A program made the position numbers and the translations under genes. Under the pieces are notes generated by a model that did not search any database, was not told the origin of the DNA, and worked only from the letters and a program-made list of their open reading frames with translations. A stretch of DNA of 64,000 bases from Bacillota bacterium (lineage in GTDB: Bacteria > Bacillota > Clostridia > Christensenellales > Aristaeellaceae), in contig JAEZRP010000040.1 of NCBI GenBank assembly GCA_023444095.1, positions 169,211 to 233,210 on the forward strand. Reading direction: 5' to 3'. Shown here piece after piece: positions 25,387 to 34,696 of the stretch (its first letter is position 1; every line of letters begins with the position of its first letter).

Positions 25387-26454
25387 TCAGTCGTGCGTCA
25401 GTCGCGCCACATCTTTCAGGATGGCGTCCGCCTCGTCCGCCGTCCTGACCGCCGTCACAAGATACAGCCCCCGCGAGGAGAGGTTCTCCATGAGCGGGCG
25501 AATCTGCGCGGGCGCTACGAGGATGAGGACGCCCTTCCCCGCCGCCTGGATGCGCCGAAGCTCGGGGATGTAGTCGGTGCACGGTCTCTGGCCCGCGACC
25601 TGCGTCCACTGGATGGCGCGCAGCTTCTCGAGGGACAGAAGACTGTCCAGGTGCCGGATCTGCTCCACGCCGTCGAAATGATAGAGGGGGTAATCGAGGA
25701 AGTCGCACTGGGCGCGAAGCTCGGGCATGACGAATTTTTCGAACATGTCGTTGGAGATCATGACGGACATGTCGGACTGCATCTGCGCGTGGAGCCCCGG
25801 CGCCCACGTGGACATCCAGCCGATGGAACTGCCCCCGCCGTTGACGCCCTTCACAATCTCATAGACGCCGCGCATGGCGGCTTCGTAGGCCTTTTCGATC
25901 CTTTGGAGCGCACGCCGGACCGCCTCCGGTTCTTCGATCATGAGGGGCAAAAGCGCCTCAGGCCCGAGAAGATGGGAGAGCGCGTCGGCGTTTCCCGTGC
26001 AGTCCGGCATGGAGACGATGTAGTCGCCCTTGCTATCCTGGGCGTAGGCGCGCGCGAGGGACATGGTCCGCTCGAACAAGTCGCTGTACGGATCAAATTC
26101 GATGTCGTCCGGCGCCTCGTGGGAGGGAAAGAACCACACGGAATCCTCAAACCGGTATTTGGCGCCCTTGAAAAAGCCCGCGTGGCCCGCCGCGCCCAGA
26201 TCCACAAAGATCTGCGGAAACGCCTCGCCGCCGTAGGTCGTCCGCTCCATTTGCCGCCGGTAGCGCGCGATGACGCGCTCCGGGTCCGTCCAATAGGCAA
26301 AGCGTTCCGCAGGGTCCGCCGGCGGGTTGTGGCTCACCGCCTCGTTGCCCCCCTCGCGCGCGAACACCGCGCAGCAGCAGCGGTCGACGACCTCGTGATT
26401 GAGAAAGGCAGTCAGTCTTTCTCTGGCTTTGTCCCAATCGGGTTTGTACCGCAT
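25387..26454 (-). CDS. URO-D superfamily protein B
   Basis: 355 residues of the same fold but another subfamily. In place of the zinc motif it has YHFDGVEQIRHLDSLLSLE followed by IQWTQVAGQRP, a pattern shared with the protein at 38119-39189 (YHLDGPGALRHLDSLLAIE, VQWVCGAGRE). The His-x-Asp pair could hold a metal or a substrate sugar or methyl group, but no family function is known to me. AGGAGGA stands before the start, which lies inside the end of the AraC gene (43 bp overlap), so both are translated from one mRNA. Confidence 0.75.
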   Translation of the reverse strand: MRYKPDWDKARERLTAFLNHEVVDRCCCAVFAREGGNEAVSHNPPADPAERFAYWTDPERVIARYRRQMERTTYGGEAFPQIFVDLGAAGHAGFFKGAKYRFEDSVWFFPSHEAPDDIEFDPYSDLFERTMSLARAYAQDSKGDYIVSMPDCTGNADALSHLLGPEALLPLMIEEPEAVRRALQRIEKAYEAAMRGVYEIVKGVNGGGSSIGWMSTWAPGLHAQMQSDMSVMISNDMFEKFVMPELRAQCDFLDYPLYHFDGVEQIRHLDSLLSLEKLRAIQWTQVAGQRPCTDYIPELRRIQAAGKGVLILVAPAQIRPLMENLSSRGLYLVTAVRTADEADAILKDVARLTHD

Positions 26455-27290
26455 GTCATTCCTCCTTTTGCCCGACCTCTCAGTCGGTATTCGCTCGGCG
26501 TGACGCCCTCCTCCCGCGTAAACACGCGGGTGAAGTACGCTGAATTGGGGAAGCCCGCGCTCAGCGCGACCTCCGTGATCGATTGGGTCCCGGTCTTGAG
26601 CATCTCCTTGGCGGCGGCAAGCCGGATCTTCATCAGGTAGGACCTGAAATTCATCCGATTCACCTTCTTGAACACCGCGGAGAAGTGGTTCGGACTCATG
26701 CACGCGAGCGCCGCCATATCCTTGACGACGATGTCCTGGGCGAAGTTTTCCCGCATGTAGGAAAGCGCGGGCCGTATGTCGTCGATCTCGCGCTGGAGCT
26801 TCATGTCCTTTCCGATCTGGTCCGCCTCCCAGTAATAGCGGTAGAGGCAGGCGAGGATCTCGTATACGAACGCCTGCATGAAAAGCAGGTGCCCCGTGTG
26901 CGCCGCGCGCTTCTCGTCGCGGATGAGCCGCATGAGCGCGCCGATCTCGAGCGCGCACGGATCGGTGGCGACGATCTGGTTGCGATACTGCATGCTCCGT
27001 TCCTTGAACGGCATCATAAACGCGCGGTTGTCGAACACCCCGTCCCCAACGAGAGAGGGGCGGAACACGAGGATAATCATCTTGAGCGTTCCATCGGGGG
27101 ACGCGTACGCGTAATGCGGCTCGCGGTCGTTGATGACAAACACCTGGCCGGGGCACGCGCGGTACTGCTTGTCGCCGAAGTAGTAGGTCCCCGCACCCTC
27201 CAGCACGAAGTTAATCTCGTAATAATCGTGATAATGGACGACGAGGGGCGTCGGCTCGGGCTTGCAAACTTCGTCCCAGACATCGATCAC
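26412..27290 (-). CDS. AraC-family regulator with cupin sensor domain
   Basis: 292 residues: N-terminal cupin (HYHDYYEINFVLEGAGTYYFG and PGQVFVINDREPHYAY) and a C-terminal AraC double helix-turn-helix (VVKDMAALACMSPNHFSAVFKK, VALSAGFPNSAYFTRVF). Such proteins usually sense a small sugar. It sits inside the ABC/URO-D operon, between dppF and the URO-D genes, which suggests feedback control of the cassette. The start is uncertain: GTG 27290 has only a weak ribosome site, and the frame is open back to 27359 without an ATG. A non-AUG start further upstream cannot be excluded. Confidence 0.87.
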   Translation of the reverse strand: MIDVWDEVCKPEPTPLVVHYHDYYEINFVLEGAGTYYFGDKQYRACPGQVFVINDREPHYAYASPDGTLKMIILVFRPSLVGDGVFDNRAFMMPFKERSMQYRNQIVATDPCALEIGALMRLIRDEKRAAHTGHLLFMQAFVYEILACLYRYYWEADQIGKDMKLQREIDDIRPALSYMRENFAQDIVVKDMAALACMSPNHFSAVFKKVNRMNFRSYLMKIRLAAAKEMLKTGTQSITEVALSAGFPNSAYFTRVFTREEGVTPSEYRLRGRAKGGMTCGTNPIGTKPEKD

Positions 27291-27356
27291 GTTATCCCAT
27301 TCGACCGATAGATCCTCCCACAGAACGACGATGGGACTCGCCCCCTTCCCAAAGAG

Positions 27357-28151
27357 TCACGCGGGCAGCCATCGCTCGTTGAGCTTCGGCACGTCCGCGA
27401 CCAGCTGGCGCGTATACCGGTTCGCCGGGTTCAGAATCACGTTGTCCGCCGGGCCCTCCTCCACGACCGATCCGTGCTCCATGATGCAGATGCGGTCGCT
27501 CACATAGTAGGCGAGCCCGAGATCGTGGGTAATGAACAGAATCGTCATCCCCCGCTCCTCCCGCAGCTTCAGAAGCATGTCGAGGATTGTCGAGCGGGAA
27601 CAGGCGTCGATCATGCTCGTGGGTTCGTCCGCGATGAGCACGCTGGGCTTCAACAGGAACACCCGCGCGATCATGAGCCGCTGCATTTGCCCGCCGGAGA
27701 GCTCGAACGGATACTTGTTGTAGAGCTCCTCATACTTGAGGTTCACGAAGCGGCACGCGTCCCGCATGCGCTCCTCGCGCTCCGCGCGCGGAATCCGGGC
27801 CATATCGCCGATCCGGAAGCAGTCGCGCAGGATGCTGTCCACGCGGAAGAACTGATTGAAGGTGGAAAACGGGTCCTGAAAGATCGCCTGTATGTTGCGC
27901 CAATACGCATGGCGCTGGGCTGCCCTTCGCATCTCGCGCGGCTTCCCCTCATAGTATATCGCGCCCGACGTGGGCGACGCAAGGCCCAGCAGCAGCTTCG
28001 CGAGGGTGGTCTTCCCAGACCCCGACTCGCCCACGATGGAAATGATCTCGCCCTTGTCCATGTGAAAATCGACGTCCCGAACGGCGCGCACGGCCTTCCT
28101 TCCCGCGCCGAACGTCTTCCCAAGGCCCCTCGCCTCCAAAAGGTGGCTCAT
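27357..28151 (-). CDS. dppF: Oligopeptide-type ABC transporter ATPase (DppF-like)
   Basis: 264-residue ATPase with Walker A GESGSGKTT, signature LSGGQMQR, Walker B VLIADEPTSMID and the H-loop THD. It is shorter than usual DppF (about 330): it stops soon after the ATPase core and lacks the Cys-bearing C-terminal oligopeptide domain that its partner has. Its ATG overlaps the stop of the DppD-like gene by four bases. With the DppD-like protein it would power the permeases encoded upstream. Confidence 0.9.
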   Translation of the reverse strand: MSHLLEARGLGKTFGAGRKAVRAVRDVDFHMDKGEIISIVGESGSGKTTLAKLLLGLASPTSGAIYYEGKPREMRRAAQRHAYWRNIQAIFQDPFSTFNQFFRVDSILRDCFRIGDMARIPRAEREERMRDACRFVNLKYEELYNKYPFELSGGQMQRLMIARVFLLKPSVLIADEPTSMIDACSRSTILDMLLKLREERGMTILFITHDLGLAYYVSDRICIMEHGSVVEEGPADNVILNPANRYTRQLVADVPKLNERWLPA

Positions 28152-29146
28152 GAAACATCTCCTCTCAGCCGCTCGGCGGAAAGTACGCAGCGGTGGTACC
28201 GCCCGTCGCCAAAATGCGTGAGCTTTACCTTCGCCGCGCGGCACTTTTCCTCGGCAAGCGGGCAGCGGTCCGCAAACCGGCAACCCGCGGGCACGTTTTT
28301 GAGGTTCGGCGGCGCGCCGGGAATGGCGCACAGGCATTTGTCCTTCATGCCGTTCTCCGGAACGATGATGGAACCCATGAGCGCGCGGGTGTAGGGGTGG
28401 ACGGGATCGAATATGATCTCCTCCGCCTTGCCCCTCTCGACGAATTCGCCCGCGTACATGACGACGATATCGTCCGCCACGTGCCTGAGGAGCGCCAGCT
28501 CGTGTGTAATGAAGATCATGCTTTTCACAAAGCCCATCTTCATCATGTCCTTGAGCATCGTGATGACCACCTTCTGGCTCGAGACGTCGAGCGCGGAGGA
28601 GGGCTCGTCGGCGATCAGCACCCGGGGATTGAGAAGCGCCGACAGCGCGATCACCGTCCTCTGCTTCATTCCGCCGGAGAGCTCGCCCGGGTACGAAGAG
28701 AGAACGCGCGTAGGCAGATTCAGCGCCTCGAACTTCTCCGCCGCGAGCCCGAGCGCCGCCTCCTTCGAGAGATCCGGCCTGTGCGCCCGCAGGATATCCA
28801 GCACAAACTTCGACACCCGCCGCGTGGGGTTCATGGCGTTCATCGCCGCCTGCGGGATATAGGCGATCTTCGTGCCGAGGTACGCGCGCCTCAACTCCTC
28901 GTAGGGGAGCTTCATCAGGTCGCGCCCGTCCACCTCGATCTCGCCGCTTCCGTAAAAGAGCGGCGGAAAGTAAAACCCCATGAGGGACAGCGCGAGCGTG
29001 GACTTCCCGCAGCCCGATTCGCCCGCGATCCCCAGAACCCTGTTTTCCGAGAGCGCGAAATCGACGCCGTCCACGGCGTACACGTTCTCCTTGAGCCGCG
29101 TCCGGTAATACGTCTTGAGGCCCTTGACCGCCATCACATGCTCCAT
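28148..29146 (-). CDS. dppD: Oligopeptide-type ABC transporter ATPase (DppD-like)
   Basis: 332-residue ATPase: Walker A GESGCGKST, signature LSGGMKQR, Walker B VLIADEPSSALD, then the C-terminal extension with IPGAPPNLKNVPAGCRF, RCPLAEEKC and HRC. The cysteines in this extension are a family mark, and in some members hold an iron-sulfur cluster. Its start follows AGGAG four bases after the permease stop. Confidence 0.92.
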   Translation of the reverse strand: MEHVMAVKGLKTYYRTRLKENVYAVDGVDFALSENRVLGIAGESGCGKSTLALSLMGFYFPPLFYGSGEIEVDGRDLMKLPYEELRRAYLGTKIAYIPQAAMNAMNPTRRVSKFVLDILRAHRPDLSKEAALGLAAEKFEALNLPTRVLSSYPGELSGGMKQRTVIALSALLNPRVLIADEPSSALDVSSQKVVITMLKDMMKMGFVKSMIFITHELALLRHVADDIVVMYAGEFVERGKAEEIIFDPVHPYTRALMGSIIVPENGMKDKCLCAIPGAPPNLKNVPAGCRFADRCPLAEEKCRAAKVKLTHFGDGRYHRCVLSAERLRGDVS

Positions 29147-29150
29147 CTCA

Positions 29151-29984
29151 TCAGCTCCTGATCTTCGGGTTGAACACCTCATCCATGCCGCTGTTCATCA
29201 TGTATAGGGAAAACGTCGTCAGCGAAATCGTGAACGCCGTGGGGATAAACGCCCACCAGTAACCGCGCGCCGGGGCCTCGAACTGCATGGCCCAGTTCAT
29301 GAGCGTGCCGAGCGAAATGGTGTTGCGGTCTCCCAGGCCCAGCATCGAGATCGACGCCTCGGCGAGGATGCCGCTCGCGACCTGCAGGATGAAGGCCATG
29401 ACGACGTAGCTCGCGATATAAGGGAGGATGTCCCGCAGGATGATCTGGCTGAGGTTCTTGCAGGAGATGCGCGCCATGTTCACGTGGTCGCGCGTCCGAA
29501 GCGAGATCGTCTGCGCGCGCACGGCGCGCGCCGTCCACGGCCAGGAGGTGATGCCGATGATGAGGGCGGTCGTCGACGTGGTGAGGCTCGAAATCGACAC
29601 GGAAATGAGGATGAGCACCACAAAGGACGGCACGACGATAAACATATTTGTGACCATCGTGAGCGAGTTATCCACCGCGCGGCCCACGAACCCCGCCAAA
29701 AGTCCGAATGTGAGCCCGATGAACGTGGCGGTGAGCCCGCTCAGGACGCCGACCTTGAGGGAAGTGCGCGTGCCGTGGGCGAGCTCGAGAAACATGTCCC
29801 GCCCGAAGTTGTCCGAGCCGAGGACCAGCTCGGACGACGGGGGCTGATATTTCTTCGCCACCATGCGCGTGGGCTTCTGGGTGTTTTGAATCGGCACGTA
29901 TACGGCGAAGAAAACGACCAGAAGGATCGCAAAAAACCCGAACAGAAAGCGGGGCGAGCGCAGGAGCACCTTGATGCTGTTCAT
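29151..29984 (-). CDS. dppC: Oligopeptide-type ABC transporter permease (DppC-like)
   Basis: 277 residues with about six membrane segments; the N-terminal helix is followed by LVLGSDNFGRDMFLELAHGTRTSL, the DppC mark, and the cytoplasmic EAA-like loop reads MARISCKNLSQIILRDILPY. GGAGGAGGG precedes the start, one base after the stop of the partner permease. It forms the channel with the DppB-like protein. Confidence 0.91.
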   Translation of the reverse strand: MNSIKVLLRSPRFLFGFFAILLVVFFAVYVPIQNTQKPTRMVAKKYQPPSSELVLGSDNFGRDMFLELAHGTRTSLKVGVLSGLTATFIGLTFGLLAGFVGRAVDNSLTMVTNMFIVVPSFVVLILISVSISSLTTSTTALIIGITSWPWTARAVRAQTISLRTRDHVNMARISCKNLSQIILRDILPYIASYVVMAFILQVASGILAEASISMLGLGDRNTISLGTLMNWAMQFEAPARGYWWAFIPTAFTISLTTFSLYMMNSGMDEVFNPKIRS

Positions 29985-29985
29985 T

Positions 29986-30996
29986 TCAGCCCTCCTCCAT
30001 CTGTGACGCGCGCACCCGCGGGTCGATAAAGCCGTACAGGATTTCAATGAGGAAGTTCATCGCCAGGACCATCACGGTGATGACGAGCGTACAGCCGCTG
30101 ATGAGCGTGTAATCGGAATTTCGGATCGCCTTGAACATCATCTGGCCGACGCCGGGATAGCTGAATATGATCTCCGCGATGAGCGCGCCGCCGGTCATGG
30201 TGCCGATGGTCATCGCGAGGCCCGTGATCTGCGGGAGCACCGCGTTTTTGAACACGTAGCGCACGATTTTCCCGTCCCGGATGCCCAGAAGCTTCGCGTA
30301 CAGCACGTAATCGGAATTGAGCTCGTAGAGCACCATCGAGCGCATGCCGATGGCCTGCCCGCCGATCATGACGAGCACCAGAGACAGAAAGGGCGTGACG
30401 TAGTGCCGGAGCACGGAGGAGAGATACGTCCAGTTCCACGCGGGCAATAGCATCATGTCGTAGCCGCCGCTGGTGGGCAGAACGTCCAGCCACACGCCGA
30501 AAAAGTACAGGAGAAGCAATCCGAACGCGAACGCCGGAACGGCGTTCATCATGAGGCTGAAGGGGAACATGATCTTGTCGAAGATGCCGCCCCGATAGGC
30601 GGCCAGCGCGCCCAGGAGGTTCCCCAGCACCCAGCCGATGAGGATTGCGGGAAGCTGTAGCCCGACCGTCCACGGAAGCGCGCCCGCGAGGAGGGCCGTG
30701 ACCTTCTGAGGATAGAACATGAACGAGGTGCCCAGATCTCCGTGCAGCACGTTCCCAACATACAAAAAGAACTGGACGTACAGCGGCTTGTCGAGTCCGA
30801 ATTCCATGTAGAACGAGTCGTAGATGCGCTTGTAGGCGTTGGTGTCCGTCATGCCCTGCATCATCTGGGAGACGATGACGGTTACGGGATTGCCGGGGAT
30901 GAGGCGCGGCAGGAGGAAGTTCAAAATCAGCGCGACAAAGAGCGTCAATAGATACCAGAGGAACTTTCTCCCAAAGTATTTCACGTATCTTTTCAC
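29986..30996 (-). CDS. dppB: Oligopeptide-type ABC transporter permease (DppB-like)
   Basis: 336 residues, six membrane helices. Marks are FLLPRLIPGNPVTVIVS after the first helix, YGLDKPL-type text (FGLDKPLYVQF), and the EAA loop YAKLLGIRDGKIVRYVFKNAVLP. The GTG at 30996 behind AAGGGCGG gives the normal N-terminus (VKRYVKYFGRKF); an ATG at 31017 would add seven residues and is possible. It follows the binding-protein gene by 78 bp. Confidence 0.9.
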   Translation of the reverse strand: MKRYVKYFGRKFLWYLLTLFVALILNFLLPRLIPGNPVTVIVSQMMQGMTDTNAYKRIYDSFYMEFGLDKPLYVQFFLYVGNVLHGDLGTSFMFYPQKVTALLAGALPWTVGLQLPAILIGWVLGNLLGALAAYRGGIFDKIMFPFSLMMNAVPAFAFGLLLLYFFGVWLDVLPTSGGYDMMLLPAWNWTYLSSVLRHYVTPFLSLVLVMIGGQAIGMRSMVLYELNSDYVLYAKLLGIRDGKIVRYVFKNAVLPQITGLAMTIGTMTGGALIAEIIFSYPGVGQMMFKAIRNSDYTLISGCTLVITVMVLAMNFLIEILYGFIDPRVRASQMEEG

Positions 30997-31074
30997 ATGG
31001 CACCGCCCTTCTCGCATGGATGCTCCGCGGCGGACGCCGATCCGCCGCGGAGCCGTTCGATCATGGCCGTACCG

Positions 31075-32832
31075 TTATTTGGCAACCGGCTCGATCATGT
31101 AGAGGCCGCGCACCGACGCGCCGTAAATCAGGCAGTTCGGCGGGACGTTGCTGCCGTCTCCCTCGACCGGGTAGCCCGTCCAGTGGGTGGAGTTCACGGT
31201 GTAGAAATGGAGCGGGCGGTACATGAGCGGCACGGTGGGCAGGTCGGTGAGGAAGATGGTGTCAAGTTCCGTGTAGTACGCGGCGAGCTTTTCCATGTCG
31301 TCCGTCGCGGCGATGAGATTGATGAGCTCGTCCGCGCGAGCGTTGGAGTAGCGGCCGTAGTCGGAGTAGGTCACTTCGCCGATGGGCGCGCAGTTGCCCG
31401 AGTACATGATGGTGTAGGCCCTGGACCAGGGCTGCGCCGCCGCGGATCCGGAAGGCGTATTCATCACGATGTCGAAGTCGCCCGTCTGCATGTCGTTGTT
31501 CCACACGGGGGACTCCGGGAAGTAGGTGGTGAGCTTGAGGCCGATTTCCTCAGCGGATTGGGCGGTGATCTCGAGGGAGGCGTTCCAGTCGGTCCAGCCG
31601 TAGGGGCACTCAACCTTCCACTCGATGGGACTGCCGTCTGGCATTTCGCGCCAGCCGTCGCTGTTCACGTCCATGTATCCGGCTTCGTCGAGCATGGCGT
31701 TGGCCTTTTCGACGTTGCCCTCAACGTCGGTGGTGTCCCACCGAAGGGCCAGAAGCGCCTCGTTGGTCTGGTCCTCATACTGAGCCTCGACCGTGTTCAG
31801 AAGAAGCAGCGAGGGCACGATGTCGTCCGTATAGCCGCACATGGCCATGTCGGCGACCATGCCGTAATCGATGCAAAGCGCGATGGCCTTGCGCACCACG
31901 GGGTCGGAAAGCCCGGGCCGGATGACGTTGAAGATGAGCGACGGCATGGAGCCGGGCAGGTAGTAGGGCAACTCATCCAGATAGCAGCGGATGGGCTGGC
32001 CGTCGGCCCAGAGCTCCCACACGTCAGCGATGAAGGACTGGGAAACGTCCACGTCGCCGTTTGCGAGGTCGAGGTTTCCGACGTCGTTGGAGTTATAGAT
32101 CGGAATCACGAAGTACTTGACTGGGGTGAGCTTCCCGAACATGGAGGCGTCCTGGCCCCAGTAGTTGTCGTCCCGGACGACAACCACCTTAGTCTCGTCG
32201 TTGAAGTAGTAGAGGAAGGGGCCGGTAGAGACGAAGCTCTCGTTGAAGATCTCGCGCAGCGCGGTGATATCGCCGCCCGCCTCGTCCTCGCGCGCCTGCC
32301 ACACGTGCTCAGGCAGCATCATGGTCGTCGCGAGCGCGCCGATGATGTCCTTGGTGTTGAAGGGGTCCGCCTTGAGCGCAAAGACCACCGTGTAATCGTC
32401 CACCGCCTCGACGGATTCGAGGTACGTCCAGTGGGAGCTCCACGAGAGGTCGTAGCGGTTCGCGAGATTGAATGTGTAGGCGACGTCCGCGGCGGTGAAG
32501 GGCTCACCATCGTTCCAGTGCGCGGCGGAGTTAAGCTTGACGGTGATCTGGTTGTCCGCCGTCCACTCATAGCCCGTCGCGAGCAGAGGCTCGATCTCAT
32601 TGGTGAGCATGTTGTACATGAAAAGCGACTCGTAGGTCAGTTCATTGCCGCCGCCGATCACGGAGCAGTTGGCGGACGACGAGAGCGGGTTGTAGCTCGA
32701 CACAACGCCCCACTGGCCCCAGAACACGACCAGCGATTCCTCGCGCACGATGGATTTGTCGCCCTCGGCGAGGGCGGAGAAGCAGGTCGAGATCAGCAAG
32801 ATTGCGACGACAACCGAGACGAGCCTCTTCAT
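31075..32832 (-). CDS. dppA: Extracellular solute-binding protein, family 5 (DppA-like)
   Basis: 585 residues: signal peptide MKRLVSVVVAILLISTCFSALA, then a family 5 binding fold with AAHWNDGEPFTAADVAYTFNL, PDGSPIEWKVECP and the C-terminal IYGASVRGLYMIEP. Family 5 proteins bind peptides, nickel, haem, or, in several anaerobes, oligosaccharides. There is no lipobox. The start at 32832 is chosen because AAGGAGG is eight bases upstream; an ATG six bases earlier is too near. It opens an operon that ends in two URO-D-like genes, and a GH4 glycosidase gene lies behind it, which favours a glycoside ligand. Confidence 0.9.
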   Translation of the reverse strand: MKRLVSVVVAILLISTCFSALAEGDKSIVREESLVVFWGQWGVVSSYNPLSSSANCSVIGGGNELTYESLFMYNMLTNEIEPLLATGYEWTADNQITVKLNSAAHWNDGEPFTAADVAYTFNLANRYDLSWSSHWTYLESVEAVDDYTVVFALKADPFNTKDIIGALATTMMLPEHVWQAREDEAGGDITALREIFNESFVSTGPFLYYFNDETKVVVVRDDNYWGQDASMFGKLTPVKYFVIPIYNSNDVGNLDLANGDVDVSQSFIADVWELWADGQPIRCYLDELPYYLPGSMPSLIFNVIRPGLSDPVVRKAIALCIDYGMVADMAMCGYTDDIVPSLLLLNTVEAQYEDQTNEALLALRWDTTDVEGNVEKANAMLDEAGYMDVNSDGWREMPDGSPIEWKVECPYGWTDWNASLEITAQSAEEIGLKLTTYFPESPVWNNDMQTGDFDIVMNTPSGSAAAQPWSRAYTIMYSGNCAPIGEVTYSDYGRYSNARADELINLIAATDDMEKLAAYYTELDTIFLTDLPTVPLMYRPLHFYTVNSTHWTGYPVEGDGSNVPPNCLIYGASVRGLYMIEPVAK

Positions 32833-33029
32833 GAACATACCTCCTTCGGTTATTCCGTTACGCAAACTATACCACTCATTTACACCTGCTTCTTGTCTTT
32901 TCCCACCCACTATTTGCCTGTATTCCAACGTTTATTTTACATAGGTCTTCCATTTTTTCCCGACGATTTCACTTTGTTCCACCGGTCGCGCGCGCTGCCG
33001 ACACGCTTCTTCGCGGCGTTATAGGCCCC

Positions 33030-33049
33030 CGGACCGCGACACAAATGAA
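33030..33049 (+). repeat. Dispersed intergenic element, copy 2
   Basis: CGGACCGCGACACAAATGAA, 18 of 20 identical to 9990-10009. In the matching frame it reads R-T-A-T-Q-M-K and stays open through a T-rich stretch. Confidence 0.4.
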
Positions 33050-33105
33050 AGGGATGTTCTTTTTCCCTACTTTTGTTCCCCTTGGGTTCGCAATCGGAGA
33101 GATAC

Positions 33106-33143
33106 AAATCCGTCGCCCGCGTTCTCGCGCGGGCGACGGATTT
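33106..33143. terminator. Strong bidirectional terminator after the GH4 gene
   Basis: Perfect 16-bp stem AAATCCGTCGCCCGCG (33106-33121) with CGCGGGCGACGGATTT (33128-33143), loop of six. T-runs flank both sides, so it can end the minus-strand GH4 transcript and any plus-strand reading. Confidence 0.75.
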
Positions 33144-33171
33144 TCCCATGTTTATGCGGCGATTCCTTGAC

Positions 33172-34650
33172 CTAAATGTTCTCCTTCGCGGCGGCGTCCG
33201 CCTGCGCCCTGTACTTCGCGTGCTCCTTCTCCATCTCCGCCACGGTCTTCTGCGCCAGCTTGAAGCCCTTTACGGGGCGATAGTCGGGCGCGCAGGCCGC
33301 CATGCGCGCTTTTGCGCGCTCGATCTCCTGGGCGTACTGGGGGAGCCATTCTGCCTGCGCGACGAGCATTTCGTCCACCATCTGGCGAATCTGCGTCGTC
33401 GTGCACGCGGCGCCCGTGAGCGGATCCATCATGGCCGCCTGATAGAGAAGCGCGATGTCGCCCTTCACGGCGGCCTCGACGGCCAGCTTCTGCACCCATA
33501 CACTCTGGGAACAGATGGCGGCGCATCCCAGCGGCAAATCGCCCACCCGCGGCACGGAAATACCGTTTCCATCCACGTAGCAGGGCACCTCGACCACGCA
33601 CTCGTCGGGCAGGTTGGTGATCGTGCCGTCGTTCATGACGTTAAAGTGCCCGCGATAGACGCGCCCGGTCTCGAGCGCCTCGATGATGCGCCCCCCGTGC
33701 TCCTCGCTGCGCTCCTGCGCCCCATATTTCTTCGGCGGCTCCTTGAGCCAGTTGGGGAAGTCCGTCTCAAACCAGTTCCGACTCTCGTTGCAGACGCGCA
33801 GGTAGCCGCACGTCTCTCCCTGGATCCAGCTCGAGTAGTCGATCCACTTCTCCATCTCCTCCAGATGGGTGCGATACCAGGGGAGGTATTCCGAAAGGTG
33901 CCCATTGGACTCCGTGGAATAGTAGCCGAAGTTTTTCAGCACGTCAAGCCGGATGTTCTCGTGCGCCATGGCGTCCGACTTCGGCATGAGCGCGGGCAGC
34001 TCGTGCACGCGCTCGACGCCATCCACCTTGGCGCTGATGTACCAGGTCTGGTGATTGAGCCCGGCGCAAATGATGTCGACGTCCTTCTTTTCGCGCCCGA
34101 GCACCTGTGCGATCTGGCTGTGTCCGTGCTGGACCCCGTGGCACAGTCCATAGGTCGGCACGCCCCCGTACTTGTTGCACGCCCAGGTGAGCATGGCGTT
34201 TGGGTTCGAATAGTTGAGCATGATGCATCCCGGAAGCGCCGCCTCGCGGATATCCTTGCAGAAGCCCAGAAGCGCCGCGACGCCGCGCTGGCCGTACATC
34301 ACGCCGCCGATCGCGAGCGTGTCGCCCACGCACTGGTCGACGCCATACTTGAGGGGGATCTCCACGTCCGTCGCGAACGCCTCCAGCATGCCGATGCGCA
34401 CGCAGTTGATCACATACTTCGCGCCCGCGAACGCCGCGCGGCGGTCCAGGGTCGCGCTGATTTGAATGTCGAGGCCGTTCTCGTCGATGTCCCGCTGGCA
34501 CAACTGGGTCACCATGCGCAGATTGTCCGGGTTGATGTCGGTAAACGAGATTTCGATGTCACGCAGCTCCGGTACGCTGAGGATGTCGGTGAGCAACCGT
34601 CTGGTAAATCCGATGCTTCCGGCGCCAATGAACGCCACCTTGAAACGCAT
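33172..34650 (-). CDS. melA: GH4 family alpha-galactosidase-like enzyme
   Basis: 492-residue glycoside hydrolase family 4 enzyme; this family uses NAD+ and Mn2+ and an oxidation-elimination mechanism. NAD-binding GAGSIGF (9-15), sugar-site NYSNPNAM (146-153), metal ligands Cys170 (GLCHGVQ) and His200 (GLNHQTWY). The CHxVQ and absence of phosphosugar text fit MelA-type alpha-galactosidases better than phospho-glucosidases. It acts in the cytoplasm. A good promoter precedes it, and it is transcribed toward cassette 1 but separated by a terminator. Alternative substrates such as glucuronides are possible. Confidence 0.88.
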   Translation of the reverse strand: MRFKVAFIGAGSIGFTRRLLTDILSVPELRDIEISFTDINPDNLRMVTQLCQRDIDENGLDIQISATLDRRAAFAGAKYVINCVRIGMLEAFATDVEIPLKYGVDQCVGDTLAIGGVMYGQRGVAALLGFCKDIREAALPGCIMLNYSNPNAMLTWACNKYGGVPTYGLCHGVQHGHSQIAQVLGREKKDVDIICAGLNHQTWYISAKVDGVERVHELPALMPKSDAMAHENIRLDVLKNFGYYSTESNGHLSEYLPWYRTHLEEMEKWIDYSSWIQGETCGYLRVCNESRNWFETDFPNWLKEPPKKYGAQERSEEHGGRIIEALETGRVYRGHFNVMNDGTITNLPDECVVEVPCYVDGNGISVPRVGDLPLGCAAICSQSVWVQKLAVEAAVKGDIALLYQAAMMDPLTGAACTTTQIRQMVDEMLVAQAEWLPQYAQEIERAKARMAACAPDYRPVKGFKLAQKTVAEMEKEHAKYRAQADAAAKENI

Positions 34651-34678
34651 TGTTTTTTTCTCCTTCTCCTGCTATAAT
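34650..34678 (+). promoter_or_regulatory. Possible promoter of the AraC regulator gene
   Basis: TTGTTT (34650-34655), 17 bp, TATAAT (34673-34678). It overlaps the ribosome site of the divergent GH4 gene, so part of the likeness may be chance. Confidence 0.4.
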
Positions 34679-34696
34679 GTGCCTGCACTTGATGCC

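Larger units (their letters stand above)
32833..33171. other. 339-bp intergenic region upstream of cassette 1
   Basis: Holds a likely -10 box for the dppA-like gene (TATAGT, minus strand 32881-32876, with no good -35), the second copy of the dispersed element at 33030-33049, and the terminator of the alpha-galactosidase gene. No gene is visible. Confidence 0.55.

Noticed and set aside
31075..32832. Firm call of a peptide importer for the dpp-type systems
   Set aside because: Family 5 binding proteins also carry sugars and metals; neighbours (GH4, AraC, URO-D-like) do not point to peptides.
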